Assembly (NCBI RefSeq): GCF_008831285.2
Contig: NC_045150.1
Span: forward strand, 12,817,868 to 12,881,867
Length of the DNA stretch: 64,000 bases
DNA from: Nymphaea colorata
Lineage: Eukaryota; Streptophyta; Magnoliopsida; Nymphaeales; Nymphaeaceae
Direction of reading: 5' to 3'
Shown: piece after piece, positions 1 to 16,160 of the stretch
Position numbering within the stretch: position 1 is the stretch's first letter
Layout: each line of letters starts with the position of its first letter
Notes under the pieces: model-generated
Seen by the model: the letters and a program-made list of their open reading frames with translations, nothing else
Databases searched by the model: none
What the model was told of the DNA's origin: nothing
Position numbers and translations under genes: made by a program

Positions 1-223
1 TGTGAATCTGCAAGTGTATGTGCATTTTTCAAATTTGTGCTGCCAACTTGAATGAATAACTTGAAGAACTTCAGGTCAGGCCAAATGTGGATCAGCTTAT
101 TGACTCGTTTTGGTTAAGGAAAGTTAGCAGTTCCCGCTGTGACTTGCATTGCCATTACTAATTGGCTTAATGGGTCATGTGGGACCGAAAGGAAGACAAT
201 GCAAGTAAGAACAATCAACTTAC

Positions 224-3587
<3,364 letters not shown>

Positions 3588-3859
3588 TCACAGAAAGGCA
3601 GAGAGGGGTTGGATGAAGAAAAATAGGAAGAGCAAGGGCAAGCGAGAGAGAGGCTGGATGAAGGTAAAAAAGGAAACGACGAATCCGGGTGGAAAGATAT
3701 GGAGGGAATTGCGGGAACAGATTCTTCCCGATCTGCTGGCATGCAGACGTCAAGACAGCCCGAGAAGGAAACTGTTATTTTATTTCACATGGACACGGAA
3801 TGAGACACGAGACACTGCAAGAAAGGAAAAGAGTTTCCTGATCCAAGTAGACTAAATCG

Positions 3860-6260
3860 ATTCTGGTCTAAGCAATATTCAGCCTAATTGGATCTCCCTT
3901 AATCAGATTCAGGCTCAGATTTAGATTCAAAATTCGAACTTTTCGGACTCAATTATGGATTCTATTTCAAAACACCCCATAAAGAATCCAAATCCGATTT
4001 CTGATTTGATTGTGTTTGACTGTTTTCCTTACCATCTCGGACTCTCCAGATTATATCGGTAATCAGATAACCCCGATCCATTAACATGGCTGTCGAGTTA
4101 GACAAGCAGCATAACAGATCTGAGTCCAAGATCAAATCTGGAATCATACATTCAGAGATCCTACCAAACCCGTCTATATATGGAGTTCGAATCTTGGATC
4201 CAATCAAGAACAAGGATCCAAATTCTTTATCGAAATCTGCAGAACCAAATTTACATGTTGAGTACATTAAGATGTCCGATTTGAAACTTATACAAAAACC
4301 GTGTTGCAGTTTGGCTTTTAGATATAAGCTAGAACATTAAGTTTGCGACCGGGAGAGTTTGGATGCAGCAAAAATCCAAATCATTTATGTCCAATCCGAG
4401 AGGTGTTCATAAGGGAACACAGCACATCCTCATGCATTAAGGGGCATTTGGTAACAATTGCTCATTTGTTCTGGATTGAGACATAAATGGTTTGGATTTG
4501 TCCTAAAATATGCGTAGATTCATGAATCATTTGGGAAAGAGTTTCATATATATTTGTTCAATTTTGGGACATATTCATGAAACACTCACTCGTGTCAAAC
4601 GGCCACTAAGAGTGTTCATGTGAAAGCGCTGTTTTAGTCTCAACTCATCACATCAAACCGTTGTCCAGATTGATCGGACCTGGGTTGGATATGGGCCTAC
4701 CTCGAGTCCAGCATCATGGGTTGGCCATGTTTAGATTTTGAATTGGATAATAGACGGATCAGTCGATTGGAACAGAAATTGATTTATCTGAGATCGACAA
4801 ATTGAATAAACGTGATGGATATTCCTAGAGAAATGTTCATAGCATAAAAGATTCGATTTCAAGATAGATATGTTTGCAAAGAACAGTTTTTGTGGTACAG
4901 TTAACAAAGCTGATCGTTCCAGAAAACACCAGTATATTGTTTGATTTTATCTCTTTTCTCATCTTTACTGGTATTCTCTTCCTGCATCCTTTTGAATAAG
5001 AGAAAACAAAAGCACCTAAAACAACAAAAGTAACAATAAAAGTTATCGATGAGCTGCTTAACTTTTGACAGAGATAATTGATTTTTAATATACAATAATA
5101 AAATAACCTTAACAAAAACCACTCCCGCCATGGCCTCCAAAAGATATTTTTGTATTCAAGACGTACTTCTCCCATTTTGTATTAATAAGCAGTTTTTGGA
5201 AAATACTTTTCATACGTTGCCAATCATTTATTATTTGCTCAAATGTTAATTCTCGTGAAAGACATAAAGATATTTATATCAAGATCTTTCTTTCGTTTTA
5301 TATAAAAAAGACAATGTTTTTTAGTCTAACAAGCAACTCTTTGCAAGTTTCTTCTAAAAAATTGAACAGTGATTTGTTATCTGCTCGAAAGACAATCGAC
5401 TTTTTGTAGTCTTTTTTTCTTTTGGAAAATATGAATAAGATAGGAAAAGCCCTTTACATTCTGACGGCGAGAGATATGAACATAACTTTACACAATTGTC
5501 CAACTTTATATCCTCAGAGAGGGAAGGTCTGACACCGTCTACAAACCTCAAAAAGCAGAGCTGCTTCTGCAATATGGCTCATAATACAAGGACTAAGGAA
5601 AAAAGTAACCTTCATTTCTTCAAGTTTAGATTTCATTGCTCTAATGACAAGGAATACAAGGACTAGAAAATCGACCCGTTTCTCGAGAGGAAAAAACAGG
5701 ATGAGCCCCTGACCGCCATGCTTTATGAGGACAACAACCAGGAAAAGCTCGGGGACACAAGGTGGAGAGCTTGGAACTTGACAACTTTGACCCAGAGTTT
5801 TCAGCCTAACACCCCCGTCACACTGGTGATCTTGAAACAAGGAAGCAAGAAGAGTTCAAGGAGAAACATTAGCCAAGCATCTGTCCAAGAAAAGTGCCTC
5901 AAAAGTGCTCGCCGATTAAGTATTCCCATTAATGACAACAGAAAGAAGAAAAAACTCTTCCTAATGGAGAAATTCTTCCCTGCAATTCAATTAAGTTAGG
6001 GATGATACATATGAAATGTTGTCTCATGCATGCAAGTTAATTGGGAAGTGTACAAACTGGCACAAGAAAGTGCCGATCTACCTATGCACAAGCTTCAATA
6101 GCCTAAGTAGAAATATGCAAATGTGCCACAATGAACCAAATGTTGCTACTCAGTAGAAGATCTGCAAACTCAAAACTTACAAAATTCTCCGACAGTATAC
6201 AGGAATATCTCATCTAGTGAACTGCCAATTAAACATATGTTTAGCTGGCATTAAACAACA
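3860..6260. other. Intergenic spacer between the carboxypeptidase and CCCH genes
   Basis: No convincing gene is seen. Reading frames here are short, lack known motifs and are interrupted. The segment below 6267 is the expected 3' UTR of the minus-strand CCCH gene. A small MITE-like element (4437-4610) is listed separately. Confidence 0.6.
4437..4610. mobile_element. MITE-like element, about 174 bp
   Basis: The ends form an imperfect terminal inverted repeat: the left end reads TTAAGGGGCATTTGGTAAC, and the reverse complement of the right end reads TTAGTGGCCGTTTGACAC. A short AT-rich body with no coding capacity between ends of the 'GGCATTTGG' type is usual for plant MITEs. Target duplications are not clear, so the superfamily is not assigned. 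Confidence 0.5.
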
Positions 6261-6266
6261 TGAATC

Positions 6267-9200
6267 TCAAACTTTCAAGTACTTCTCAACATAAGCCTGC
6301 ATGTGAAGAAAGACAGAATGTAGATCAGTTCCAAACAGTAGCTCCCTGCAAAGAGCAAAAACTAGGTCTGACATTTATAGCCATCTGATAAAATGGTGGT
6401 CAGCCACCATCTTTTATTATGCATATGACGCTTCGTGTGAGAGTGTGTGTGTGCTGTGAAAAATAAAAAGGAAAGAACACGCATTTGATGTATTTTCCAG
6501 GAAAAATCATCACTGTACCAATGCCAACTAACCCTTAGTGGATGTAAAATGTTGGCAAACTAGTGGAATGCACTCACCACCTCACCATTCCTCACTAACA
6601 GTCAACTCATCATGGATCAATCCATCCACAAATAGTCAACTGACAAGGACTTCCCACATCCTTTTCTGTCTAAAAAAAAAAGGGAATCTCTACAGTTTCA
6701 ACCTTGCAGGAAAGGATATAAGCCTTGAGTGTGGAGCTCCTGATATTGAGCTCAAACACTTTGAAGCAGTAGACCCACCTAAGCAGTCATGGGGTGTGCC
6801 CTTGCATGTTGTGTGGAGGGGTTTGTAATACTAAAAGAGAGCCACAGTTCATAATATGCACAACTGTGCTGGCATGAGACGGCTGCCCCAGAGAACAAAC
6901 AATGGCCACAAAATGTTGATAATGTTATGATAGTCTGTTACCATAATGGCTTTCTCAGGCCTATAATTCTGTAAAATGGTTCCAGGTTGCAATCTGTAAT
7001 CTAAATTACACAGTCAAAAAGAAAAGTAGTGATTTACCTGTACAAGTTTAGTAAGTTTCGATTTTGAAAATGCAAGGTACTGATCAATTCGTTCTTGGGT
7101 ATTAGGTATCTGAGGCCCTTGTAATGTGCTTGTCACTTTTTCAACTACTTTTTTCACAATAGTCTTGTGAGCTTCCTTACTCATGCGACCTTCCTTCCAT
7201 GTTGGCTTCAGCATCTCTTTGACAGCCTCCACTAGTGCAAACTTGAACATTCTAATCCCTTTCGCCTCCTTATTTGCCTCCTTACTTTTCTTTTCTTCAT
7301 TGGTAGTATCACCATGGGCATCGGTTGAATTGTCAGTTTGTTTTCCCTTTCCTTGATCTTGAGTATCCTTGCATGCCTCGTCCCCCTGAATACCTTTCTT
7401 TTGTTCAGGAGCAGAGTTCTGCTGCATAACATCTTTTTTGTTGCTCTCACGAATGCTATAAAGTTCATCGAGCTTCATGTCAGCCTGCTGCTTATCCAAA
7501 TTTGGTGCACTGCCTTCCAAGATTTTTTGCTGACCATTTTCTGACTGCTGGAGGGGCTCCATACTGTCAGTTATCGGATCATACGGCTTACTTTGGGACA
7601 ACTGATCCTGATTATGAAGTGAGGGGGCTGCTTCAGTAGGCACTATGATGTTGGGATTTGTAAAGGGCTGGGAAGGTGCCAAAGCAACAGAACCAACAGA
7701 ATTCAATGAGTTGTACAGTTGTGGAATTTGTTGTACAGTTTCAAATATCTGTGCTAGTGATGCTGAGATGCTTGACATCTGAACAGCACGATCATTGGCA
7801 ACAGAATTCTGTGAAGTTATCATGCTAGGAGTCATTTGGAGTAGTGCAGGCATTGCATTATTGACCAAGGCAGGCGCACTCACACTATCTGCTTTTGGTG
7901 TGTCAAGTTTTTGACATGCTTCAGCCTGAGTCAACAGGACCTGCATGGATGCTGCTATGGGGGCTTGAGAAGGCAGTTGTTGGCTCATACCTGTCACAGG
8001 CCAACAAAATGCAGAAATGGGAGCATTGCTTGCAGAAACAGCTATTTGGTTCCACATGTTAGTACTACCAGACTGGGTGTCAGAGCTGCTTGTAGACAAG
8101 GTGGTGTTACCATGCTGCTGCTGGAATGACGTGGAAGATTCATCTGGACGGAGAAGGCCAACTTTAGAAGGGGCAATCTCTCTCCATCCATATGGATCTC
8201 CATTCTTATGTTGATTTTTTGTATGCAAAGAATCTTCCAGACCTTCCTTGGGTAAAATTTGATATTTGACATCTTCTTTGGGATCCCCTTTGCTGTCATC
8301 TACATGGTGGGGCTCATGCTCCTGTGCTGTATGGTGATTGTATGATTCTAAATTGGCTTCCTTATCTGAACATGAAACATCTAACAATTCAATATTTCCT
8401 TTCACATCACCAACTCCTTCAGCACCACTACTTTGACCCCAGTCAGACATATGAGTATCATACTCTGACTTTGCACCCCATTCTGAATATGACTCCCCCT
8501 TCGATCTATGACGATCATCTGCCCTTCTTGACCGACCTTCATCTCTTGACCTCTTACCAGAAGTCTCATGAGTAGAGACTTGATGAGAGTACCTGCAAGA
8601 TGATCCTTTTTGGCAAGAGCCTCTTGCAAAAAAACGACATGGTGGTTCCCTATCATCTCGCAGCTCTGTTTCATGCTTTGGCTCCTGCAAATGTTCATGT
8701 ACCTCTTGTCCCTCCTTGCTACCAGAATGTTTCCTTTCTAATACCGTCTCCTTAACAGAAAAATCATCACTCGACCTAACTCCATCATCATGGATGTATT
8801 TACAACCTGAATCCCTGAAGCACCTGCCAGCCCTAAAGTCACGGCAGAAAGTAGGCCGCCTTTCTCTTTCTGTATCTCGTTTTCTAATATTATCATCCTG
8901 AGGAAACCTGCTTCTCAGATGTCTATCATGTGAATCAGAGTGTGTCCCATTGTCCGCATATCTTCCTCTCTCTTGTCTATGACCATTTCTTTCTGTTACA
9001 ATGTTTTTGTTGAAATGCTTGGCAATATCGCGGTCATTATTCACATGGGCATACTTGCATTCACTTCCCCTCCTGCATTGGCCTTTTGAGTAACTGATGC
9101 AAACAGGAACTGAACCTTGAGCTTCTCTTCTCCCCCTCTCCTTCCTGTCATCAGTGTCATGCCTAAAGCTGCGGGGAGGGCTCCTGCTCCTACTCCTGCA

Positions 9201-9993
9201 TGCAGATTTGCAAATAAGAAACCTTCGAGGTTGTGTTTGGATGGCACCCAAAAAAAAACTGTGAAAACCAGGTTTTGTGTCAACCTAGTTTTTTTTAACC
9301 AGTTTTTAAAAACTAGTTTGTGTGTTTGGGTGACAAGATAAAAAACGACATTTTCTGTATAACCTGGGGGAGCCAGGTTTCAATCCTTTTTGAAAACAGT
9401 GTTTTGTCAAAACTGGGTTTTTCCAATGCCGTTTTGGAGACAATGTGTCACCCAAACACGCCCTCAACTCGAAAAAAGAATAGCTAAGAAATCAGTGACA
9501 GGTGTGTATAAGTAGGACCATAGGACGGTTACAAATAAAGGACAAGAATGTCTTTCCAGAAAAGCAAATTGTCAGTTAGCAGGTGAATAGCAAAGATTAC
9601 TGAATGTTGGAAGTTAAGATAAGACCTTCGTGATGAAGCCCAGCCACTCCTTGGAGAGCGACTGCCTTGTCGATGCCTCCAAGCATCCAAACCTGGAGAC
9701 ATTCTTGTAGCATAGCTTTGTTCCCCACACCACACAGCATCACCTCCATCCCTATCTGTATTGTCATTTTTCCATTCTCCCCAGCTGTTAGAGGGGGCAT
9801 TAACAGTTGCCGGTGCATGCCAATCAGACTTTGATTCTTTGTTCCGATAAGCATTACTTGTTTCTGCATTTGATTTGTCTTTATCAGTTTCATCTCGAAC
9901 GGAAGATTCAGAAACTAAATCCCATTTTGAGGCCCGTTTTCTGACAACATTTTCTGCCCTGATGGCTGGTCTGGAAGAATCATCAACAGGCAT
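6267..9993 (-). CDS. Zinc finger CCCH domain-containing protein with three CCCH fingers
   Basis: A likely nuclear RNA-binding protein with a conserved helical C-terminus. Three exons join in phase: 9993-9626, 9195-7038 and a 30-bp last exon 6296-6267 that ends in TGA, giving about 851 residues. An N-terminal basic stretch (VRKRASKWDLVSES) and an RS-like region (RSRSRSPPRS, across the exon 1/2 junction) precede three fingers, all CX7CX5CX3H: CISYSKGQCRRGSECKYAH, CRDFRAGRCFRDSGCKYIH and CRFFARGSCQKGSSCRYSH. A long Gln/Ser-rich middle follows, then a charged helical C-terminal domain containing FKFALVEAVKEMLKPTWKEG and ending KLTKLVQ plus AYVEKYLKV. The layout resembles Arabidopsis C3H38/C3H55, from memory of the family. 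The start is uncertain: an in-frame Met at 10047 would add 18 residues, but a splice acceptor just before residue 18 suggests that part is intron. Confidence 0.9.
9230..9468. mobile_element. MITE-like insertion in intron 1 of the CCCH gene
   Basis: About 240 bp with imperfect inverted ends sits inside the 430-bp intron (9196-9625). The left end reads TTGTGTTTGGATGGCACCC, and the reverse complement of the right end contains GGCGTGTTTGGGTGACAC. TTCGAG on the left and CTCGAA on the right flank it. The body consists of short GTTTT/AAAAC-rich tracts. This accounts for most of the intron length. The superfamily is not assigned. Confidence 0.55.
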
Positions 9994-10049
9994 ATCACCT
10001 CCTGCTTCCAACAAATCAAGTGGTTTACAAAAGTTCATGATAGGCAAGC

Positions 10050-10800
10050 AATGAAGCAGGAAAATATTGGATATTGCTCATATCAAGTACAGTGTAGACA
10101 TTCAAGCAAATGAAAGAGATAAAACAGAAAATGCTAAGAAAAATGCATTCGCAATTTTGTCAAACCACATTGAGATGCCAGCACTCTATTGGCACCCACT
10201 TGACACATTCATAGGAATGACAACTCATGCACAATTCCATTCTTATGTAGGTGCTTCATAACATGATTGAAATGAAGTTTCCACTGGAATCGCTATTTAG
10301 GTGAGGCTTTATATACAAGTTGACTTTGTGAGACTTCTTAAAAGTAGTGAAAACCTGATTCATTCTTTTCAATTAAGAAAAAAAGATCCAGGTAACAGAC
10401 GTAACCACCAATAATAAGACAACTGTTTTTAAATTTCAACAACATAACTGGGCTTGAAAACAAAAACAAATGCACCCCTAAAGCATGCCTAGACACCTGA
10501 CTAGGCCTTACATGACCACCTTCTTTTACAAAGCTACCACAGGGACAGGCCCAAGTGGAAAAAATCTTGTAAATTTCTTTTTCCTTCTGTTCTCTCTTCG
10601 AGTTTTCTTTTTCCTTTTCCTCCTCCTACTTCATATAATTTCTTCTCCTTTTTCTTTCATTTACCATTTTGGCCCTGCCTGGGTGCCACTTAGTTCTTTT
10701 TGAAAGTCCCACCTAGGCCTGCCATGCGCTTTTAAGTTAACCACACAGGCAATAAGACTTATTAATTATAGGCTAGAAACTATTACAAAAACGATTAAGC
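10050..10800. other. Spacer upstream of the CCCH gene
   Basis: This should hold the promoter and perhaps a noncoding 5' exon of the minus-strand CCCH gene. No coding exon is recognised. A weak GGCCTAGG-type palindromic tract lies at about 10483-10735 around a pyrimidine-rich core. Confidence 0.4.
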
Positions 10801-11548
10801 CTATGGTGCCCAGGATTGGCACTTTAACCATGTGATAATAAGCAAGCCATGCATGAAACTTCGAGCAATCCAATGGAAGAGATAATTGGATCTACACATG
10901 GAACCCGATTGATTTGAACCATGATCAACTTGCTCTTCAATGTCCAAAATCTGTCTCTTGTAAGACCTTTAGTAAAAAGATCAGCCACTTGATCATGTGT
11001 GCAGATGAATTGGAGCTCAATCTCCATCTATTCAATGTTCTAGCAAACAAAATGTCGGTCAATTTCTATATGTTTGGCATGGCTGTGGTGAATGGGATTG
11101 AAGGACATATGTACACCACTTTCATTATCACACAGAAGAATGCAATGAGAGATCTCTCTCCAACTTCCAGCCAAGAGATGCTGCACTCACATAACTTCTG
11201 CAGCAACTGCTGCCATTGATCTGTTTTTTGCTTTGGTGCTCAACCAAGCCACAGCCTTTTGTTTTTGCTGGTCCATGTCACAAGATTGCCCCCAATGAAA
11301 ACACTATACCCTAAGACTAACCACTGTTCGTCAGGGTCTCCTGCCCAATCTGCATCACTATATATTGTCAATTTATGCCCTACTGAATCTGAGAGTGTGT
11401 GCCCTTAAAGCAACCCATCTCCCATTGTTCCTTTTAAGTGTCTCACTATGTGTTTCACAACTTCCATATGTAAGGTACAGGGTTCATGCATGAATTGAGA
11501 TACCCGATTCACAATATAAACAACATCTTGACGTGTAAAAGTCAAATA

Positions 11549-12250
11549 CTATAACATCCCCACTAAACTCCAATATTCAATGGGATCAAGGTAAGGATAA
11601 CAATCCTGTAACCCCATTTTATGATTCACATAATAAATTAGGAGAAGAGTTATGACACCATGGTTTTGGTAAATAAGCATTGAATGATCTAGTCGATCTA
11701 GTTGTGACCTCTGAAAATCATAACTTTGAATCTCAGTGGAAAAACTATCAAACCAAGATATAGAAGCTTGTTTGAGACCATATACAGCTTTCTTTAACCT
11801 ACACACATATCTCCTTGAATCAATGTACCTAGGTGGTTGTTTCAACTTTCATATACAGGTCTTTCAAATCCCCATGCAAGAAAGCATTTTTACACTCAGT
11901 CGACCACTTTGCCAATCATGCTCCACCTCCAATGTCAAAATAACCCGAACTGTCCTCGTCCGCACAACAGGACTAAAGGTTTCATCATAACCTTGCTCTG
12001 CTTGTTGTGTAAACTCTTCCGCAAAAAGGTGAGATTTGTACCTTTCTGTACTTTCATCTGGCTTATACTTAATTTTAACATGGCACAACATTTTTATCCA
12101 TAGGTCTATGCACAATCTCCCATGTTCCACATTTATGGAGGGATTCAATCTCATCGTTCATAGCATCAATCCAATTCTTTGAATGAATAGCTTGATGAAA
12201 TGTCAGCAGCTCATCTTCATCCTTTATAGCAGAAAACAACATCTGCAGAT
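11549..12250 (-). pseudogene. copia reverse transcriptase remnant
   Basis: Pieces in different frames cover the copia RT. They include the pre-RT segment NWIDAMNDEIESLHK near 12200, KYKPDESTERYKSHL and YDETFSPVV near 12000-12070, and VCRLKKAVYGLKQASISWFD near 11750-11810. Frameshifts between the pieces and internal stops show it is non-functional. The YVDD motif is degenerate (near 11625). Confidence 0.85.
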
Positions 12251-13413
12251 CCATAGAGAATTAATTGCAACTAACCCATCTCTCAATTGGGAGCCATAGG
12301 CAAAAAAAACAGCCTAATAGTGGGAACCAAGGAAGTAGATGCGGCACCATTTGTGTGAGTGGTAGGTTCAGCTTGAGTGCCCTTTTCACGTGGACTATAG
12401 ACTATGCCTTTATACTTGCCTTCCACAGTGGAATCTTGTGAAGGGGGTCGTCATCAACAACCTAGTGAGGTCCCAAACTATACTAGGAGCTGTCCTCATT
12501 GCATCCATCCCCTAAGCTAGCAAAGAGATCTACATTGAGCCACGGGTGGTATACAGACATTCTTTCCAATGGGGGTGGTTTTATCACTGCTCTACTGGTC
12601 AAAATTAAGCTCATAAAAAACAACGTTATGAGATACCTTCATGTTCTTGTTGCGCAAATCATAACACTTGTATCCTTTATAATCTTCAACATACCCAACA
12701 AATCTACATTTTATAACCTTGTTCCGAAACTTATTCCTTTGTGACCTGTCGACATGAATATAACAAACACTCCAAAAACCCACAAATCACTGTAGTTCGG
12801 ATGTATATCATAAAGAGTATAAAATGGGGACTTGTCATCAAGAATACTCATAGGCAATCTGTTTATCACATGTACAACACCATAGATTGATAGAAGGTTA
12901 GTGTCGTGCATCATGGTCATTACGTTTTCCACAATGTGCCTGTATGCAGGCAAGACACCCTCATCCCTATTCCATTTTTTTGGAGGTGTTGAATGAAGTC
13001 ATTGGATGCAAACTCATGATGACCATCAGATTCGAAAAACTGAATTGTAGATGAAACACACCATTTGGCTATACCCATGAATTAGCCAGTAATAGATCTT
13101 TTCACAACAAGATCTATCCATACAATGAAAATTCCTTGTAAATATAATGTTTTACCGGTTTCGGGATAGGCTGAAGATCTTGGTAAAGGGGACTCGATGG
13201 CTTTCATCTTTTCAGAAGAGAAATGTCATTTCATTCGTCCATCCTCAAAAAAAAAAAAGAAAAAGAAATAAGCAAAGTTTCATCGTTAGACGAGAAATGG
13301 GAAAGTCATGTAAAATTGATTACAGACAAGATTATGAAAATATTGGACAAGAAAGAACACTTCAGATTTACTTTTCATAGAGTAATCCAAGTGTATCATG
13401 AGTAGCTGTCAAC

Positions 13414-13485
13414 CTATGTCATGTAGGTGCCGGTACGGGTACTAGTTCGGACTATTTCCAAAAAACTTGGGTACGGGAATACGGC

Positions 13486-13529
<44 letters not shown>

Positions 13530-14545
13530 ACATAAAATAAGAACTCAAAAAAAATAACACATTCATGATTCAAAATATCATGAGTGTAAATGGCGAAAAG
13601 AACAAAAGTGAAATCCTAAATTTTGGAGAGGAAAGGATTTGGTCAACTTTGATTGAGTCCTCAATCGGACGGATACGGTCTTAGGTACGTTGACAGTATC
13701 CAGCAATGTTGTAAAAGGCGTAGCGTATCGCGTATAGGTCGGGCCAACCTATACACCATATCGTGCCGTATCGCAAACGTAGCGTAGCGTAACGTAAAAT
13801 TAATTTCTTAATTTAAAAAATATTTAAAAATTAGAAAAAAAAGAGAAAAATCATAAAAAATCTGAAAAAAATAAACAAAAACTTAGAAATCAAGAAAAAT
13901 GTATTCAAATATAAAAAAGATCATCATACATAATGAACATTCATGTGTATTAACAACAAATTCAAAAATAAGAAATCAGAGATTCAAAATAACATAATAA
14001 ACATTCATCACAATTTTAAACTTGAAAATTTTATAGAATCTTAGGACTTGGAGTCTTAGGACTTATATCACATCACAATTTCATAAGTTCAAAACATATA
14101 GTTATCATCTTTCACGATTCAACGGTAATATCTGTCAAAATCGATGAATCCTCAGTGGTTTTTGATGAAAATGGGAAAAATCTCTCCCTCCCACGTCTCT
14201 TGGAGTCTTTAAACACAAGAAGAGAGAGAGGGAGGAGTGTTTAAACTTTAAAACATAACGAAAAAGGGGGCATTGGACCCTTTTTTTTTTCCCGTATCGT
14301 ACGATACGAACGATACGCTTACGATACACAAGCGTATCGTGTATCGTAAGCGTATCGTATAGGTTTTCTAAACCTATACAACACGTGTCGTATGATATGC
14401 ATGTATATTGTACGATACAGATAACATTGGTATCCAATACTGTTTGACCACTACCCAAGAGGTACCCAGGCAGTACCAGTACCAACACCGGTGTCATACC
14501 TGACTGGTACGGGTACGCTGCCTTTACAACCGTACCACGTGACAG
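13414..14545. mobile_element. hAT-like non-autonomous element inserted in copia integrase
   Basis: The element is flanked by AGCTGTCAAC at 13404-13413 and 14546-14555, so the duplication is 8-10 bp. The left end starts CTATGTCATGTAGGTGCC, and the right end reversed starts CTGTCACGTGGTACGG, a loose inverted repeat. The ends are rich in GGTACGGGTAC motifs, and a (TA)n tract lies at about 13489-13527. It has no coding capacity. The left end resembles the left end of the element at 22076-23491. An 8-bp duplication is typical of the hAT superfamily; the assignment is inference. Confidence 0.7.
13704..14429. mobile_element. Second nested element with CAATGTT ends
   Basis: A 726-bp AT-rich unit inside the previous element starts CAATGTT and ends AACATTG. 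It is flanked by GTATCCAG (13696-13703) and GTATCCAA (14430-14437), a 7-of-8 match consistent with a decayed 8-bp target duplication. Both ends carry clusters of CGTATCG/CGATACG palindromes (about 13720-13795 and 14295-14360), which could fold strongly. No open frame of interest is seen. A similar CAATGTTGTCAAATGC end occurs at 21292. Confidence 0.65.
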
Positions 14546-15379
14546 AGCTGTCAACAAAGATGAGATCATAACGACTCCTAGAGGAAGAAGGGATGGGAGC
14601 TGGACCCCAAACATCGGAACAAATAATTTCAAAAGGACTTGAAGCTCTTTTATTAACAAAAATAAAATGAAGTACATGGCTCTTGCATAACTGACAACTA
14701 GAACAACTTTCTTCCCAACATCAAGATTAACATCAGCCTAAGAAATGAGATAATTTGAGATTAAACTTTTGATAAAGTGGCTTCCACAATGACCTAACCT
14801 AGACATTTGGCTTATTACACTCGCACACACAAAGAACCAGTTGAGACTCTTTGAGAGACTTGCACTTGAGCTTCAAACTGGAAGAACTGCTACCAATTGG
14901 ATGGTCTAGAAACATGAACATATTTCCTTCCCCTTTTTCCTTTTAGCGAACGTCTTCTTCATGTGAAGGTCCTTGACTTGCACAAAAGAAGTAAATTCAA
15001 CTGAAGCATGATTGTCATCCATTAATTTTTACACAAAAACCATCTTCTCCCTAATATTAGGGAATGATAAACAGTGGACAGCGTAAGTTGACAATTTGAC
15101 ATTGGAATGATGCACTTCCCAACTTGAGTAATAGTGTGGTGAGTCTCATCCCCAGTGACTATCCTCCCTCTACCAAAATAAGGAACAAGTTGATGAATCT
15201 GACGGCCATCACCTGTCAATGCAGCAGAACCTGAATCAATTTACCACTTTCCACTATCATTCTATTTTAGGTCCAACTCAGCTAAGGCAAAGATGAGCAG
15301 TTCTTTAATTTCTGATGTGTCCTTGTTGTTGTTCCCTTTCATCTCATTCACCTGCAGACCTTTTCCCTTATTCTGTTGA

Positions 15380-16160
15380 TTGAACCAAATGCACCTTCAC
15401 ATGTCCTCTCTCGTTGCAAATGAAACATGTTGGAACAGTCCTTTGTCTAGTAGCGATGGGTGGTGTACTAGGAGTGGGCAAAAGTCCTTGTCGACCACCT
15501 TGTCCAAGACCCTATCCTCTTCTGCCAGCATTGCTATAGCCATGTGACAGCCAATGCTTCCCGTGAGTCACTTTAAGTAGCAGTCTCATCCTCAGAGAAG
15601 CTTTTGAAGATAGGCTCATATTAAATTAGTTTGGCACACAATGCCTGTTATGAAGGTAAAAACTCGTCAAACAAGTGACCAGCATATTGCACTCCGGATC
15701 AAGCCCACACCCCGCTCAAAATCAATTGCACCTTATTTAGATCACTAATCGGGGATCCAGGAAGACACAACTGATATGTGATGGATTTCACTTTGAACAA
15801 ATACTTTCTTATTGGCATTGATCCTCTGCGAGCCATCTGAAACTAAAGACAATACTTGCCTGTAAAACTTACGAGTAAGTCCCTGCTAACATATCTCAAA
15901 GCTCCTTCCCAGTACACGACTTTGAAACCTCCACCAATACCTCCTGAGAGAAAGTGGAAGTAATATAGGCAACAACCAGTTGGTTCCTTTTCTCCCAGTT
16001 GTCACGATCAGGGTTCTTGTGAAGCACTGTGGAAGTCTTCCTTTTCCCATCCTTATCATCACATGAGATAAACTCTGGTGGAGCCTGCTTGCTTCCATTC
16101 CAAACGAAGATCCCTAACATCACATGAGATAAACTCTGGTGAAGTCTGCTTGCTTCCATC
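15380..16160 (-). pseudogene. copia gag remnant with a 61-bp frameshifting tandem duplication
   Basis: Gag-like sequence (NWEKRNQLVVAYITSTFSQEV region, about 15900-16000) leads to a zinc knuckle near 15405-15430, CFICNERGHVK. The motif ATCACATGAGATAAACTCTG occurs at 16058 and again at 16119, so a 61-bp segment is duplicated in tandem. As 61 is not a multiple of three, the duplication shifts the frame. Confidence 0.7.

Larger units (their letters stand above)
12592..14680 (-). pseudogene. copia integrase remnant split by a 1.1-kb insertion
   Basis: The integrase core begins near 14680 (SDVWGPAPIPSS, then a FVD segment) and stops at the duplicated target AGCTGTCAAC at 14546. Its reading resumes at the other copy, 13404-13413, in a region with two further stops. 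Downstream pieces include VINRLPMSILDDKSPF (about 12830-12880) and the C-terminal KVIKCRFVGYVEDYKGYKCYD (about 12650-12720). Because both halves are copia and meet exactly at a direct repeat, the intervening DNA is a later insertion. Confidence 0.85.
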
